Assembly (NCBI RefSeq): GCF_003343245.1
Contig: NZ_CP024901.1
Span: 4,774,001 to 4,838,000 of the forward strand
Source of the DNA: Photorhabdus laumondii subsp. laumondii
GTDB taxonomy: Bacteria; Pseudomonadota; Gammaproteobacteria; Enterobacterales; Enterobacteriaceae
Length of the DNA: 64,000 nt
Direction of reading: 5' to 3'
The notes beneath the pieces were generated by a model. The model worked only from the letters and a program-made list of their open reading frames with translations, did not search any database and was not told the DNA's origin. This document shows positions 8,755 through 19,101 of this stretch, piece by piece; within the stretch, counting starts at the first letter, position 1, and the number at the start of each line of letters is the position of its first letter. The translations under genes were made by a program, and so were the position numbers.

Positions 8755-10028
8755 GCTTGCTTTCCTCCCTGTACCTGTCGTTCCAATTTAACATGACGGC
8801 GTTTTGTCGGTAGCAACCCTTGCGGGCGCCAAATCATCATCAATACCATCATTGCCCCTAGCAGCAACATACTGTAGGCATTCAGATCACGCATCATCTC
8901 ACGGGAAACCACCAACAAAATGGCCGCTAGAATCACCGCAGTCTGTGAGCCCATCCCTCCGAGTACTACAATCGCCAACACAAAAGCAGATTCAGCAAAA
9001 GTGAAGGACTCTGGGCTAACAAAACCCTGCCGGGCAGCAAATAAAGTACCCGCAAAACCGGCAAATGCCGCACTGATAGTAAACGCAGCCAGTTTAATTC
9101 GGGTTGGACTTAAACCAAGAGAGCGACAAGCAATCTCATCTTCACGCAGCGCTTCCCATGCACGACCTAATGGCATACGCAGTAGCCGATTAATAATCAA
9201 TACTGTCAGTATTACCAACAGTAACACCACCAGATAGAGAAAAATGACCCGATCACTTGGATCGTATTTCAAACCAAAGAAGTTGTGGAAAGTATCCCAA
9301 CCCCCCTCTTTCACACTACGATTAAATTCCAGTCCGAAGAAAGTGGGTTTTGGGATCTGACTGATACCATTCGGACCACCGGTTATTTCAGTATTATTCA
9401 ACAGTAGAATGCGAACAATTTCACCAAAACCAAGCGTAACAATTGCCAGATAATCACCTCGCAATCGCAATACTGGAAAACCCAACAACAACCCCGATAA
9501 AGCAGCCGTTAACCCCGCCAGCGGCAAACTCTGCCAAAATCCTAATCCATAATAGTGACTTAGCAAAGCGTAGGTATAAGCACCGATAGCATAAAAACCT
9601 GCATACCCAAGTACCAGCAACCCCGATAAACCAACCACAACATTCAAACCCAGCCCTAGCATGACATAAATTAATGTCAGCGTAGCGATATCAACACTAC
9701 CACGGGAGACAATAAACGGCCAGATAATTGCAGCAATAATGACCAATATTGCCAGTAACTTTTGTCCTTTGGTTGAGCCATCGAAATCCGGCAATGACCA
9801 GCTTTTAATCGGTACTTTCTTCATTATCTGCTGAACAGCCGGACGCAATAATTGGAACAGAAACACAACCGCACAGCCAATACCAATCCATAACCATCGC
9901 ACTTCATCGGCATGATGGACGACCAACTGCGTACCATCCAGCGATAACTGCATCCCCATCATAAAGACAGACAACACAAATAAAGCGGCTGAGGCGATAA
10001 TGGCATTCACCCAATTAGCATGTTTCAT
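8751..10028 (-). CDS. livM: Branched-chain amino acid ABC transporter permease LivM
   Basis: A 425-residue inner-membrane permease with about ten hydrophobic segments. The core from LTLIYVMLGLGLNVVVG to the C-terminus is the conserved LivM permease domain, including the coupling-helix region EALREDEIACRSLGL, which contacts the ATPases. The N-terminal 100 residues are the extra extension typical of enterobacterial LivM. It pairs with LivH and overlaps both neighbours by four bases. Confidence 0.95.
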   Translation of the reverse strand: MKHANWVNAIIASAALFVLSVFMMGMQLSLDGTQLVVHHADEVRWLWIGIGCAVVFLFQLLRPAVQQIMKKVPIKSWSLPDFDGSTKGQKLLAILVIIAAIIWPFIVSRGSVDIATLTLIYVMLGLGLNVVVGLSGLLVLGYAGFYAIGAYTYALLSHYYGLGFWQSLPLAGLTAALSGLLLGFPVLRLRGDYLAIVTLGFGEIVRILLLNNTEITGGPNGISQIPKPTFFGLEFNRSVKEGGWDTFHNFFGLKYDPSDRVIFLYLVVLLLVILTVLIINRLLRMPLGRAWEALREDEIACRSLGLSPTRIKLAAFTISAAFAGFAGTLFAARQGFVSPESFTFAESAFVLAIVVLGGMGSQTAVILAAILLVVSREMMRDLNAYSMLLLGAMMVLMMIWRPQGLLPTKRRHVKLERQVQGGKQA

Positions 10029-10951
10029 ACCTTTTCCACCTCTGGACGGCCTAAAATCCCAGTCGGCATAAACAACAGCACAACAATGAGCAGAGCAAAG
10101 GAAACGGCATCTTTATATTCTGTACTCAGATAAGCAGAAGTTAGGGCTTCAGAAATTCCCAAGATCAAACCACCAATCATCGCCCCCGGGATACTGCCAA
10201 TTCCTCCCAATACTGCTGCGGTGAAAGCTTTCATGCCTGCCATAAAACCGATATACGGATTTATTACACCGTAGAACTGCCCCAACAAAACACCGGCTAT
10301 TGCAGCCATTACTGCACCGATAACAAAGGTTAAGGAAATCACTCGGTTAGTATTGATTCCCAACAAACTCGCCATTTTCACATCTTCCGCACAAGCACGG
10401 CAGGCACGTCCCATGCGGGAGTAGCGGATAAACATTGTCAGTATCAGCATGGCAAGAAATGTCACTATCCAGATGGTCAGTTGCATTGCGCTAATACTGG
10501 CAGAAAATCCATCACTTTCGCCTAATACCCACTGCCCGGTAATCAGGCCAGGCAATGCCAGATCGCGAGAACTTTGTGACAGACTGACATAGTTTTGCAA
10601 GAAAATAGACATCCCAATCGCTGAAATCAGGGCAATCAGGCGTTTGGAATGGCGAACTGGCCTGTAAGCTACTCGCTCAATACTCCAACCATAAGCAGCG
10701 GCAATGACAATTGATGTTAAAAAAGCAGCAGTAATCAGCAACCAGCCCAAATCAATTCCCATCATGATCAGAGCCGCAATGACCATAAAGGAGACATAGC
10801 TACCAATCATGTAAATTTCACCATGAGCGAAATTAATCATCCCGATAATGCCGTAAACCATCGTATAGCCAATGGCAATCAATGCATAAGTACTACCCAG
10901 AGTCACTCCATTTAACATCTGTTGTAAAAAATAGAGAAATTGCTCCGACAT
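10025..10951 (-). CDS. livH: Branched-chain amino acid ABC transporter permease LivH
   Basis: A 308-residue permease, very close to E. coli LivH along its length (GSTYALIAIGYTMVYGIIGM near the N-terminus, ACAEDVKMASLLGI coupling region, end GILGRPEVEKV). The frame stays open to 10984, but the ATG at 10951 has GGAGG eight bases upstream and gives exactly the E. coli length. It follows livK after a 61-bp gap in the same operon. Confidence 0.95.
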   Translation of the reverse strand: MSEQFLYFLQQMLNGVTLGSTYALIAIGYTMVYGIIGMINFAHGEIYMIGSYVSFMVIAALIMMGIDLGWLLITAAFLTSIVIAAAYGWSIERVAYRPVRHSKRLIALISAIGMSIFLQNYVSLSQSSRDLALPGLITGQWVLGESDGFSASISAMQLTIWIVTFLAMLILTMFIRYSRMGRACRACAEDVKMASLLGINTNRVISLTFVIGAVMAAIAGVLLGQFYGVINPYIGFMAGMKAFTAAVLGGIGSIPGAMIGGLILGISEALTSAYLSTEYKDAVSFALLIVVLLFMPTGILGRPEVEKV

Positions 10952-11012
10952 ACGTTGTACCTCCGGAATAGCAGCTCCTGACAAACAGGAGCTGACGACC
11001 GTTCTGATGACC

Positions 11013-12125
11013 TTACTTCACAGAAGTAGAAGAACCATCTGCATGCCATTCAAAAATACCGAATTCGAACCCTTTTAGATCGCCAACGGCATTCCAGCTT
11101 AGTCTCCCCATTACGGTATCCACTGGATTCGCTTTCAGGTCTTGCACCAAATCAGTCGGTTCCATACTACCGGTACGGTTCATTGCCGCAGCCAGAGATT
11201 GCAGAGCAGCATAGGTGGTCCAGACAAACGGACCTGTCGGATCGCCTTTCTTTCCTTTGATCGCTTCAACAATAGCTTTATTCACCGGTACCTGATCGTA
11301 ACGCTTAGGTAATGTGACTAGCATGCCTTCAGAAGCGACTCCGGCGATATTGGATAGCGAGGAGTTACCTACACCTTCCGGTCCCATAAAGCGAATATTC
11401 AGACCAGCCTGTTTAGCCTGACGCAGAATTTGTCCCATTTCAGGGTAATAACCACCAAAATAGACAAAATCCACATTCTCTTTTTTCAGGCGGGCAACCA
11501 GAGCCGAAAAGTCTTTGTCACCAGCAGTAACGCCTTCAAACAAGACAATATTGGCTCCCGCTTTTTTCAATTTATCAAGAACAGATCGAGCCAACCCTTC
11601 ACCGTATTGCTGTTTATCGTGAACAATCGCTATATGCTGAGGTTTAATCTTTTCAGCAATATATTTTGCTGCCGTTGGCCCCTGATCAGAATCCAACCCG
11701 GTCGTACGCAGAATCATCTGGTAGCCACGAGTTGTCAAATTGGCATTGGTTGCCGCGGGTGTAATCATAATGACGCCTTCATCTTCGTAGATATCAGATG
11801 CCGGTTGAGTAGATGAAGAGCATAAGTGGCCGATAACATAACGAATGTTATCATTAATCACTTTATTAGCGACGGCCACAGCCTGTTTCGGGTCACACGC
11901 ATCATCATATTCAACCCCCACCAGCTTATTACCATTAATACCACCATGAGCATTGATATCTGCAATCGCCTGACGTGCGCCAGTAAATTCCATATCACCA
12001 TATTGAGCAACTGGACCAGACATTGCTCCTACAATCGCCACTTTGATCTCTTGTGCCCACAGTGAGTGACTCATCATCATGGCAATACAGCCTGCTAATA
12101 GCGTTTTACCTGCTATGATTTTCAT
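11013..12125 (-). CDS. livK: Periplasmic branched-chain amino acid-binding protein
   Basis: A 370-residue periplasmic solute-binding protein delivering leucine or Leu/Ile/Val to LivHMGF. A signal peptide precedes [13 protein letters not shown]. The conserved Cys pair (DDACDPKQ and GHLCSSSTQ) that forms the family disulfide is present, as are KQQYGEGLA and MGPEGVGN. E. coli has two such proteins (LivJ and LivK); only one is present here, and by position it is livK. The substrate range between LivJ and LivK types cannot be read from sequence. Confidence 0.93.
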   Translation of the reverse strand: MKIIAGKTLLAGCIAMMMSHSLWAQEIKVAIVGAMSGPVAQYGDMEFTGARQAIADINAHGGINGNKLVGVEYDDACDPKQAVAVANKVINDNIRYVIGHLCSSSTQPASDIYEDEGVIMITPAATNANLTTRGYQMILRTTGLDSDQGPTAAKYIAEKIKPQHIAIVHDKQQYGEGLARSVLDKLKKAGANIVLFEGVTAGDKDFSALVARLKKENVDFVYFGGYYPEMGQILRQAKQAGLNIRFMGPEGVGNSSLSNIAGVASEGMLVTLPKRYDQVPVNKAIVEAIKGKKGDPTGPFVWTTYAALQSLAAAMNRTGSMEPTDLVQDLKANPVDTVMGRLSWNAVGDLKGFEFGIFEWHADGSSTSVK

Positions 12126-12504
12126 TTTAAGTTTATCCCCTGTTGTGATTGGTCTAATTTATTGTGTTTACCTTTTAGATCTCCGATTATCTAATGGGAT
12201 AACCGTGATCTTTTGTGATCACTGATTAGATAAAGTAATTTTTATTAATAAAATTTTATTTTTCATGTTATTAAAATAGCATTTCATGCTTAAAATCAAA
12301 TTAACAAGGTAGCTAAAAGCATTAATTACAGAATAAAATACCGCCAAAGTTGATTGGAATTTAGACAAAACATAGTGTGATGTTCTGGTTAAATATTAGT
12401 AAAGCAATCTTTAACTCGAAAGATCGACCATGTTAAAAACATTTTTCCAGTAACGTATAAAAGCGGTTACATAACACTCCATTGAAAATTGATATGGGAA
12501 AACC
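12126..12504. promoter_or_regulatory. livK / panM divergent intergenic region
   Basis: The 379-bp AT-rich region between divergent livK and panM must hold both promoters. I see partial dyads near 12178-12235 (GATTATCTAAT ... CTGATTAGATAA, and GTGATCTTTTGTGATCAC), reminiscent of a regulator-binding region. Liv operons are classically Lrp/leucine-regulated in E. coli; no site can be assigned with confidence. Confidence 0.45.
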
Positions 12505-12903
12505 ATGAAGCTAACTATTGAACAACTTACTGTTTTGTCAGCACAAGATATTATTGATCTAAAGAAAATCTGGCCTCAACAGGCTCCAGAGCAATGGCAA
12601 AGTTGGTTAAAAAATGAAAATAAACTGTTCGCTGCTCGCTTTAATGATAGATTACTGGCCGCAGTAAAAGTGACTTTCAGTGATCAATCCGGCCTGCTTA
12701 AAGATTTATGTGTCCGTGAAATAACACGCCGCCGGGGGGTGGGTTTATATTTGATAAATGAAATAAAAGCTCAGCATCCCACTGTTAATCAATGGAAGTT
12801 AAGCCTTGAAGGGTTCTCAGATGCTAACGAACCGGCATTAAAAGGTTTTATGAGCGCCTGTAGTTTTTACTACGATACCAAGTCAAATTCTTATTCTAGC
12901 TGA
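12505..12903 (+). CDS. panM: PanD maturation / coenzyme A regulation factor PanM (PanZ)
   Basis: A 132-residue GNAT-fold protein. It binds acetyl-CoA and drives self-cleavage of the aspartate decarboxylase proenzyme PanD, linking CoA level to beta-alanine supply. The acetyl-CoA loop is seen as TRRRGVGLYL (residues about 75-84) and the N-terminus matches E. coli YhhK (MKLTI...DLKKIWP). It sits by the liv operon as in E. coli. Its 3' end overlaps the convergent glycerate kinase gene by 13 bp. Confidence 0.88.
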   Translation: MKLTIEQLTVLSAQDIIDLKKIWPQQAPEQWQSWLKNENKLFAARFNDRLLAAVKVTFSDQSGLLKDLCVREITRRRGVGLYLINEIKAQHPTVNQWKLSLEGFSDANEPALKGFMSACSFYYDTKSNSYSS

Positions 12904-14030
12904 CCCATTTTCCAGACCGCAGCCACATTGCGGGCAGTTACCCTCAAATTCTCATGCCCGCAAACAAGAGCGTCAGAAAGAGAACAGACGCCGGACATAA
13001 TTGAGAAAACGGCATCCAATCCATGCTCATGAACAATGCTATAGTCCTGACTTATACTGCCAACCAATGCAATGGTTGAAATAGCATACTTTTTGGCGAT
13101 ACGAGCAACACCAATCGGCGTTTTACCGTAAATAGTCTGGCTGTCTATTCGGCCTTCACCCGTAATAACCAGATCAGCGCCTTGTACTACCTTTGCCAAT
13201 TCCAGCGTGGAGATAACAATATCAATTCCCGGTTGCAATTTAGCGTCCAGCCAACCAAGTAAAGGAACACCCATTCCCCCAGCGGCTCCTGCACCGGGTA
13301 CGTCAATAACCTTAATGCCGGTCAGTAATTCAATTTTTTCACCATAATGGCGCAGAGCTGCATCTAATTCTTTCACCATCTCTGGTGTCGCCCCTTTCTG
13401 TGGCCCGAAAATGGCAGATGCACCAAACTCACCACATAACGGGTTAATTACATCACAGGCAACGATAATTTCAGTTCGATTCAAACGCGCGTCCAAACCG
13501 GAAAGATCAATTTTAGCAAGCCGACTTAGCGCAGCCCCGCCAAGCCCCAACGCTTTACCATCAGAATCAAGCAAACAGGCTCCCAACGCCTGCATCATAC
13601 CGGCACCGCCATCATTAGTCGCACTACCGCCAATGCCTAAAATTATCTTTCTGACACCTTGATCCAAAGCAGCCAACATCAGCTCACCGGTACCATAAGT
13701 CGTAGTTATCAACGGATTACGCTTTTCCATCGGCACCAAATGTAAGCCAGAAGCCGCAGCCATTTCAATAACAGCGGTTTCTCCATCACCTAGCACGCCA
13801 AAAAAACTATCCACTGGCTGATTTAACGGACCAGTGACCAACAGACGTACAATCTTTCCTCCAGTAGCTGCTACCATCGATTCAACTGTCCCTTCTCCTC
13901 CATCTGCCATCGGCAATTTAATGTATTCAGCTTGTGGATAGATTTCACGAAATCCTTGTTCTATCGCTTCAGCGGCCTGTAAGGCGCTGAGACTTTCTTT
14001 AAATGAATCAGGCGCAATAACAATTTTCAT
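12891..14030 (-). CDS. Glycerate kinase
   Basis: A 379-residue member of the glycerate kinase type-1 family (GarK/GlxK), which phosphorylates glycerate for entry into glycolysis. Hallmarks are MKIVIAPDSFKESLSA at the N-terminus, MADGGEGT (about residues 42-49), GIGGSATNDGGAGM, and DLVITGEGRIDSQT. The frame extends to a TTG at 14063, but the family start is the ATG at 14030. It lies beyond the rpoH terminator, so it probably has its own promoter. GarK and GlxK cannot be separated here, so no symbol is given. Confidence 0.9.
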   Translation of the reverse strand: MKIVIAPDSFKESLSALQAAEAIEQGFREIYPQAEYIKLPMADGGEGTVESMVAATGGKIVRLLVTGPLNQPVDSFFGVLGDGETAVIEMAAASGLHLVPMEKRNPLITTTYGTGELMLAALDQGVRKIILGIGGSATNDGGAGMMQALGACLLDSDGKALGLGGAALSRLAKIDLSGLDARLNRTEIIVACDVINPLCGEFGASAIFGPQKGATPEMVKELDAALRHYGEKIELLTGIKVIDVPGAGAAGGMGVPLLGWLDAKLQPGIDIVISTLELAKVVQGADLVITGEGRIDSQTIYGKTPIGVARIAKKYAISTIALVGSISQDYSIVHEHGLDAVFSIMSGVCSLSDALVCGHENLRVTARNVAAVWKMGQLE

Positions 14031-14061
14031 AGGATTAGATGACAACAATGAAAAATGAAAC

Positions 14062-14093
14062 AAAAAAGGCGATAAACCATTATCGCCTTTTTT
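14062..14093 (-). terminator. rpoH intrinsic terminator
   Basis: A 13-bp perfect stem (AAAAAAGGCGATA / TATCGCCTTTTTT) with a 6-nt loop lies between the rpoH stop and the glycerate kinase start. Its T-run is on the minus strand in the correct place to end rpoH transcription. Confidence 0.9.
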
Positions 14094-14126
14094 AATTATG
14101 AATGCGTTAACGCAAAATCACTCTAT

Positions 14127-14984
14127 TTATGCCTCAATTGCCACACGCAATTTTTTCATGGCATTCTTTTCAAGCTGACGTACACGCTCCGCAGAAACAC
14201 CATACTTATCCGCCAACTCTTGCAGGGTAGATTTATTATCATCATCTAACCAGCGGCAACGGATAATATCCTGACTGCGCTCGTCTAAGCTTTCTATCGC
14301 CACCGATAATTTATCAGCCGCATGGTTTTCCCAATTGTCCTCTTCAATGCCGTCTGCAAAATCAGAAGCTTTATCTTGAAGATACAGCACTGGCGCAACC
14401 GGTTGACCTTCCTGGCTATCATCATCGGCAGACATATCAAACGCCATATCTTGCGCTGACATACGAGATTCCATCTCACGCACATCTTTACTGGTCACGC
14501 CAAGTTCTTTGGCGACCATTTCTACTTCGTCCTGATTGAACCACCCTAAGCGCTGTTTAGTTTTACGCAAATTAAAGAACAGCTTACGCTGCGCTTTAGT
14601 TGTTGCAACTTTAACAATACGCCAGTTACGCAGTACATATTCATGGATTTCAGCTTTAATCCAGTGAACGGCAAAAGAAACCAGACGCACCCCTACTTCC
14701 GGGTTAAAACGACGTACTGCTTTCATCAGGCCAATATTCCCTTCCTGAATTAAATCCGCCTGAGGTAGCCCATAACCAGCATAGCTACGAGCGACATGAA
14801 CAACGAAGCGCAGATGAGACAGAATCAGCTTCTTAGCTGCATCCAGATCTCCCTGGTAATGCAGCCTTTCAGCCAGTTCCTTCTCTTCCTCTGCTGTCAG
14901 CATTGGATAGGTATTAGAGGCACGGACATAGCCCTCTAGACTTCCTTGAGGAACTAACGCTAAGGTTTGCATTTCTTTGGCCAT
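14127..14984 (-). CDS. rpoH: Heat-shock sigma factor RpoH (sigma-32)
   Basis: A 285-residue sigma-70-family factor directing RNA polymerase to heat-shock promoters. Region 2 is clear ([18 protein letters not shown] then [16 protein letters not shown]), followed by the RpoH-box stretch ([18 protein letters not shown], about residues 130-150) and region 4 ([20 protein letters not shown]). The ribosome-binding region (GAGAGGATTTGA) is the same as in E. coli, where mRNA folding tunes translation with temperature. A sigma-32 consensus promoter for its target groESL is present in this window. Confidence 0.97.
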   Translation of the reverse strand: MAKEMQTLALVPQGSLEGYVRASNTYPMLTAEEEKELAERLHYQGDLDAAKKLILSHLRFVVHVARSYAGYGLPQADLIQEGNIGLMKAVRRFNPEVGVRLVSFAVHWIKAEIHEYVLRNWRIVKVATTKAQRKLFFNLRKTKQRLGWFNQDEVEMVAKELGVTSKDVREMESRMSAQDMAFDMSADDDSQEGQPVAPVLYLQDKASDFADGIEEDNWENHAADKLSVAIESLDERSQDIIRCRWLDDDNKSTLQELADKYGVSAERVRQLEKNAMKKLRVAIEA

Positions 14985-15420
14985 TCAAATCCTCTCAAAT
15001 AAGGCTCAAATCGTTAGTATGGATTAGATTACATCAGTGTATATGAACCAACGTTCAACATACAGCGGTACAGTCTATCACCAGAATGTGCATATTCAAG
15101 CTACAGATCCGTGGAAAAGTAATAATTTTAGCACCGACCATCCCTATAATGGGATCGCAGAACAAAAAATAACAGATAGTTTTATATTTATGCAATTAAC
15201 TTTATTTGTACTATCCCCGATAAATATTAACTCCATCCCACAAAAGTATCCGCTAGGTTCACTGGGAAAGTACAAGCGCCTTTTTAATTAATTCTATATA
15301 GCAGAAAATCGTGATTTTGGATTTAAGTCAATGAATAAGAAACTTTTACCTTAGGAAAAAAAGAGATGGTTATCGCGTTGTCAGGCTGATTTCGCTCAGC
15401 CTGTTGAGAAAATTACCGTT
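14985..15420. promoter_or_regulatory. rpoH upstream region
   Basis: The 436 bp between ftsX and rpoH hold the rpoH promoters by position; I could not resolve individual -35/-10 elements. A strong hairpin at 15382-15403 (CAGGCTGA / TCAGCCTG, loop TTTCGC) just after ftsX may terminate the ftsYEX transcript. An 84-codon open frame on the plus strand has no recognisable features and is rejected. Confidence 0.6.
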
Positions 15421-16395
15421 TTATTCTGGCGTAAAATGACGCAAATGCTGAGTTGTCGCCAACCAAGCAGCGACCCAACCAATCATTGCAGAGAGCAAAA
15501 CTAATAGCAGGGACTCATCCCATGAAAGCCCATGTAAATTAAATGTCGTACCAAACACGCTGGCAACCTCTGTTACAACATCAGAAAGTTTCCACACCAA
15601 TAGTGCAGATAAAATTAACGATAAAATTGCCCCCAAAGCCCCTAGCAACACACCACCATTGAGGAACGGGCGCAAAATAAAGCCATCCGTTGCACCAATA
15701 AGCTTCATCACGTTAATCGTATCACGATGACTGAAAATACTGAGACGCACACTATTACCGATGACCAAAAACAGCGCAACGATCATCAAAATACCGATTA
15801 CTGTCACAATCTGACCGATAAGACCAGTCAGCGCCGCCAGACGGGCAAACCAGCTATCATCCATCCGAACTTCTTCAATACCTTTAACCTGAGAAACTCT
15901 ATCACGCAGCGTGGTCAGCGTCTGTGAACTCTGAAAATCGATTTTCGGTGTGATAATAGCCACCGCGGGCAACGGATTCTCTTCCAACATATCCAACGCG
16001 CCACCAAAGCCAGACCAAGCGCGGAATTCTGTCATTGCTTCCTGACGTGAGAGATAGTTGACATTGTCCACACCATCAAGCGCTTTCAACTCACTTATTA
16101 ATTTCTGCGCACTGCTATCATCCAGTGATTTATCGAGATATACCGTCAGTTGAGGGGTGGGATACCATTTTTCCGCAGCCTGGCTGACATTCTTCCACAC
16201 AATGTAACAAACACTTGGTAATGTCAGGGAGATAGCAATCACCATCACGGTCAACAAAGTTGCCAACGGCTGACGTGACATATCTGTCAACGTATTCATC
16301 CAAGCATAGCGCCACTGCTCACGCCATCCTCCTTGTAAAACTTTACTTCTCGATCGTGTTACTTTCCCCGCTGCCTTACGCACATTTTTAACCAT
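15421..16395 (-). CDS. ftsX: Cell-division ABC transporter-like permease FtsX
   Basis: A 324-residue inner-membrane protein with four TM segments: one near residue 45-65 and three in the C-terminal third. A large periplasmic domain (about residues 75-215) in family members binds EnvC and activates the amidases that split septal peptidoglycan. It ends [13 protein letters not shown]. It overlaps ftsE by eight bases, as in the E. coli ftsYEX operon. An extended basic N-terminus ([12 protein letters not shown]) precedes TM1. Confidence 0.95.
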   Translation of the reverse strand: MVKNVRKAAGKVTRSRSKVLQGGWREQWRYAWMNTLTDMSRQPLATLLTVMVIAISLTLPSVCYIVWKNVSQAAEKWYPTPQLTVYLDKSLDDSSAQKLISELKALDGVDNVNYLSRQEAMTEFRAWSGFGGALDMLEENPLPAVAIITPKIDFQSSQTLTTLRDRVSQVKGIEEVRMDDSWFARLAALTGLIGQIVTVIGILMIVALFLVIGNSVRLSIFSHRDTINVMKLIGATDGFILRPFLNGGVLLGALGAILSLILSALLVWKLSDVVTEVASVFGTTFNLHGLSWDESLLLVLLSAMIGWVAAWLATTQHLRHFTPE

Positions 16396-17053
16396 TATAC
16401 TCTCCCGCCATACGGCCCTGGCTCAGAGTCAGGATACGATATTTCCGTCTTTCAATCAGTGCCATATCATGGGTCGCCATCAGCACTGTCACCCCTACCC
16501 GATTAAATTCTTCAAACAGTCGTAAAATACCTTCTGACAACTCACCATCCAGATTACCGGTAGGTTCATCCGCCAATAAAACAGTCGGCTTATTCACAAC
16601 CGCACGAGCAATACCAACTCGTTGTTGTTCTCCCCCTGAAAGCTGAATTGGGAAATTTTTCGCTTTGTCCAGCAGACCAACCTTATCCAGAGCCGCGGAA
16701 GTCCGACGACGGATATCTTCAGAACTTGCACCTGAAATAATCAGCGGCATTGCCACATTATCGTATACGGTCCGATCCAGCAGCAGATGATGATCTTGGA
16801 AAATCATACCAATCTGACGACGTAGAAAAGGTACCTCACGGCTTTTTAACCGACTGATATCATGACCGGCAAACCAGATATGTCCGGCGCTAGGCCGCTC
16901 AATGCCACAGATGAGTTTCAGCAAGGTACTTTTACCTGCCCCTGAGTGACCCATTAGAAATGCCATTTCCGCAGGGCGCAAATGAAAATCCACCCCTTGC
17001 AGGGCTTGCCGTCCCCCCAGATAAGCTTTACTGACCTGTTCAAAGCGAATCAT
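16388..17053 (-). CDS. ftsE: Cell-division ATP-binding protein FtsE
   Basis: A 221-residue ABC ATPase partner of FtsX: Walker [13 protein letters not shown] (about residues 36-47), Q-loop FQDHHLL, signature LSGGEQQR, Walker [13 protein letters not shown], and H-loop MATHDM. It regulates septal peptidoglycan hydrolysis through FtsX-EnvC rather than transporting a substrate. It starts six bases after the ftsY stop. Confidence 0.97.
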   Translation of the reverse strand: MIRFEQVSKAYLGGRQALQGVDFHLRPAEMAFLMGHSGAGKSTLLKLICGIERPSAGHIWFAGHDISRLKSREVPFLRRQIGMIFQDHHLLLDRTVYDNVAMPLIISGASSEDIRRRTSAALDKVGLLDKAKNFPIQLSGGEQQRVGIARAVVNKPTVLLADEPTGNLDGELSEGILRLFEEFNRVGVTVLMATHDMALIERRKYRILTLSQGRMAGEYNG

Positions 17054-17059
17054 AGGTAA

Positions 17060-18334
17060 TTAATCCTCTCGGGCAAAAAGTGCCTCTATAAAGTCGTCTG
17101 CCTTAAATGGCCGTAGATCTTCAATTCCTTCACCAACCCCAATATAACGAATAGGAATTTCAAACTGATCAGCAATGGCGAAAATTACCCCACCTTTGGC
17201 AGTACCATCCAATTTTGTCAATGAGATGCCTGTCAACCCAACGGCTTCATGGAACAGTTTAGCCTGACTTATCGCATTCTGACCGGTACTCGCATCCAAT
17301 ATCAGCATAATTTCATGTGGAGCATTTTCGTCCAGTTTTTTCATCACTCGGACAATCTTCTTCAATTCTTCCATCAGATGAGATTTATTTTGCAAACGAC
17401 CCGCGGTATCTGCAATCAGGACATCGACACTTTTGGCTTTAGCTGACTGAATAGCATCGAAAATCACGGAAGCAGGATCTGCGCCAGTATGTTGCGCCAC
17501 TACCGGAATATGGTTACGTTCCCCCCACACCTGTAGCTGTTCAACGGCGGCTGCACGGAAAGTATCCCCGGCTGCCAGCATGACAGATTTACCTTGTGCC
17601 TGAAATTGACGAGCCAATTTACCAATTGTCGTGGTTTTTCCCACACCATTTACACCAACCATCAGAATGACATACGGCGTTTTTCCTTCAATGTCCAGAG
17701 GCTTATTCACTTTAGTCAGAATACCAGACATCTCTTCTTTCAGTTTGGCATATAACGCTTCTGCATCTTTTAGCTCTTTACGACTGGCATGTTCTGTCAA
17801 ACTGCTAATGATTTTACGGGTAGTATCGACACCAACATCAGCAATCAATAACTGCTCTTCCAATTCATCAAACAGGTCATCATCGATCTTTTTACCACTG
17901 AATAGACTAAGAAAACCGGACCCTAAATTCTGACGAGTTTTAACCAAACTGCGTTTCAAGCGGGAGAAAAAGCCCTCTTTAGTCGGACGCTCTTGCTCTT
18001 TTGATATAACTGGCTGTTCGGTTTGTACTTGTTCTGCCTGCTCCGCTGCCAATCTTGCGGCTTCCTCTGCAACACGTTGCTGTTCTGCCTGCTCTGCCGC
18101 CAACCTTGCGGCTTCCTCTGCAACACGTTGCTGTTCTGCCTGCTCTGCCGCCAACCTTGCAGCTTCCTCAGCAACACGCTGTTGTTCTGCCTGCTCTGCC
18201 GCCAATCTTGCAGCTTCCTCAGCAACACGCTGCTGTTCTGCCTGCTCCACTGCTAATTGCTCTTCTTTTTGCTGTTCTTCCTGACGGCCACGCCCGAACC
18301 AGGAGAAAAAGCCTCTTTTTTTCTCTTTTGCCAT
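17060..18334 (-). CDS. ftsY: Signal recognition particle receptor FtsY
   Basis: A 424-residue SRP-receptor GTPase for co-translational membrane targeting. The acidic N-terminal A-domain has four tandem 17-residue repeats (units like AEQQRVAEEAARLAAEQ, residues about 33-100). Then come the N domain and the G domain with P-loop GVNGVGKTTT, DTAGR, and TKLDGTAKGG. It starts MAKEKKRGFFSWFGRG, a membrane-binding amphipathic region. The A-domain tolerates length variation, so repeat number should not affect catalysis. First gene of ftsYEX. Confidence 0.97.
   Translation of the reverse strand: MAKEKKRGFFSWFGRGRQEEQQKEEQLAVEQAEQQRVAEEAARLAAEQAEQQRVAEEAARLAAEQAEQQRVAEEAARLAAEQAEQQRVAEEAARLAAEQAEQVQTEQPVISKEQERPTKEGFFSRLKRSLVKTRQNLGSGFLSLFSGKKIDDDLFDELEEQLLIADVGVDTTRKIISSLTEHASRKELKDAEALYAKLKEEMSGILTKVNKPLDIEGKTPYVILMVGVNGVGKTTTIGKLARQFQAQGKSVMLAAGDTFRAAAVEQLQVWGERNHIPVVAQHTGADPASVIFDAIQSAKAKSVDVLIADTAGRLQNKSHLMEELKKIVRVMKKLDENAPHEIMLILDASTGQNAISQAKLFHEAVGLTGISLTKLDGTAKGGVIFAIADQFEIPIRYIGVGEGIEDLRPFKADDFIEALFARED
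18035..18238. repeat. Four 51-bp tandem repeats inside ftsY
   Basis: Four near-identical 51-bp units (18035-18085, 18086-18136, 18137-18187, 18188-18238) encode the Ala/Glu/Gln-rich A-domain repeat of FtsY. The few differences are mostly silent. The unit is a multiple of three, so copy-number change stays in frame. Confidence 0.95.
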
Positions 18335-18493
18335 TAGCCACTACACTCCTCAAGGTTAAATCATGGCGTTACAACAGGGAATAATAACGAAATTTAGAAG
18401 CATTCTAACATTTTCGTAATAGCTCAACACATATCAATCATAAATTTCATGGTAAATTAGTGCCTGTAAGTCTTAACAACTATTACGCAAATT

Positions 18494-19078
18494 ATGGCAA
18501 AGAAACCACAACGGCAATCGATGGGACAAATCCGCATTATTGGCGGAAAATGGCGAGGTCGAAAATTACCTGTACCGGATAGTCCAGGATTACGTCCAAC
18601 GACAGATCGCGTCAGAGAGACGCTATTTAACTGGCTAGCCCCGATTATCCAAGAAGCACACTGCCTGGATTGCTATGCAGGAAGCGGAGCGCTTGGATTA
18701 GAGGCACTTTCCCGTTATGCAGCACAGGTTACCCTGATTGAATATGAACATAATATAGCTAAACAACTTTCCGCTAATTTGGATCTGCTCAATGCCCAAA
18801 ATGCCGAAGTCATTAACGACAGTGCATTAACCTATTTATCTCAACCAGGAACATCCTACGAGGTCGTTTTCCTTGATCCTCCTTTTCGTAAAGGAATGCT
18901 TAGCGAAACCATAAAATTGTTGGAAGAACAAAATTGGCTGGCAGATGAAAGCTGGATTTATGTTGAGGCTGAATCCGAATCAACGGCGATTGATGTCCCT
19001 GTTAACTGGCAACTTCATCGTGAAAAAGTCGCCGGACAAGTCGCATACCGGCTCTATATCCGTTACTTACCTGCATAA
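18494..19078 (+). CDS. rsmD: 16S rRNA (guanine966-N2)-methyltransferase
   Basis: A 194-residue SAM-dependent Rossmann methyltransferase that modifies G966 of 16S rRNA. Motif I appears as CLDCYAGSGALGLEALSR (about residues 56-73) and the N6/N2-methyltransferase motif IV as VVFLDPPF (about residues 121-128). It starts KKPQRQSMGQIRIIGGKWRGRKLPV, as in E. coli YhhF. It is divergent from ftsYEX, as in E. coli, and followed closely by yhhL. Confidence 0.95.
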   Translation: MAKKPQRQSMGQIRIIGGKWRGRKLPVPDSPGLRPTTDRVRETLFNWLAPIIQEAHCLDCYAGSGALGLEALSRYAAQVTLIEYEHNIAKQLSANLDLLNAQNAEVINDSALTYLSQPGTSYEVVFLDPPFRKGMLSETIKLLEEQNWLADESWIYVEAESESTAIDVPVNWQLHREKVAGQVAYRLYIRYLPA

Positions 19079-19101
19079 CGATTACTTTGGAGTACACACT
19101 A

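Noticed and set aside
15037..15291. 84-codon open frame upstream of rpoH
   Set aside because: No recognisable domain; it lies in the region that must hold the rpoH promoters, and composition looks non-coding.
18023..18384. Leu/Cys-rich repetitive open frames opposite the 5' part of ftsY
   Set aside because: They arise from the antisense of the 51-bp repeats.
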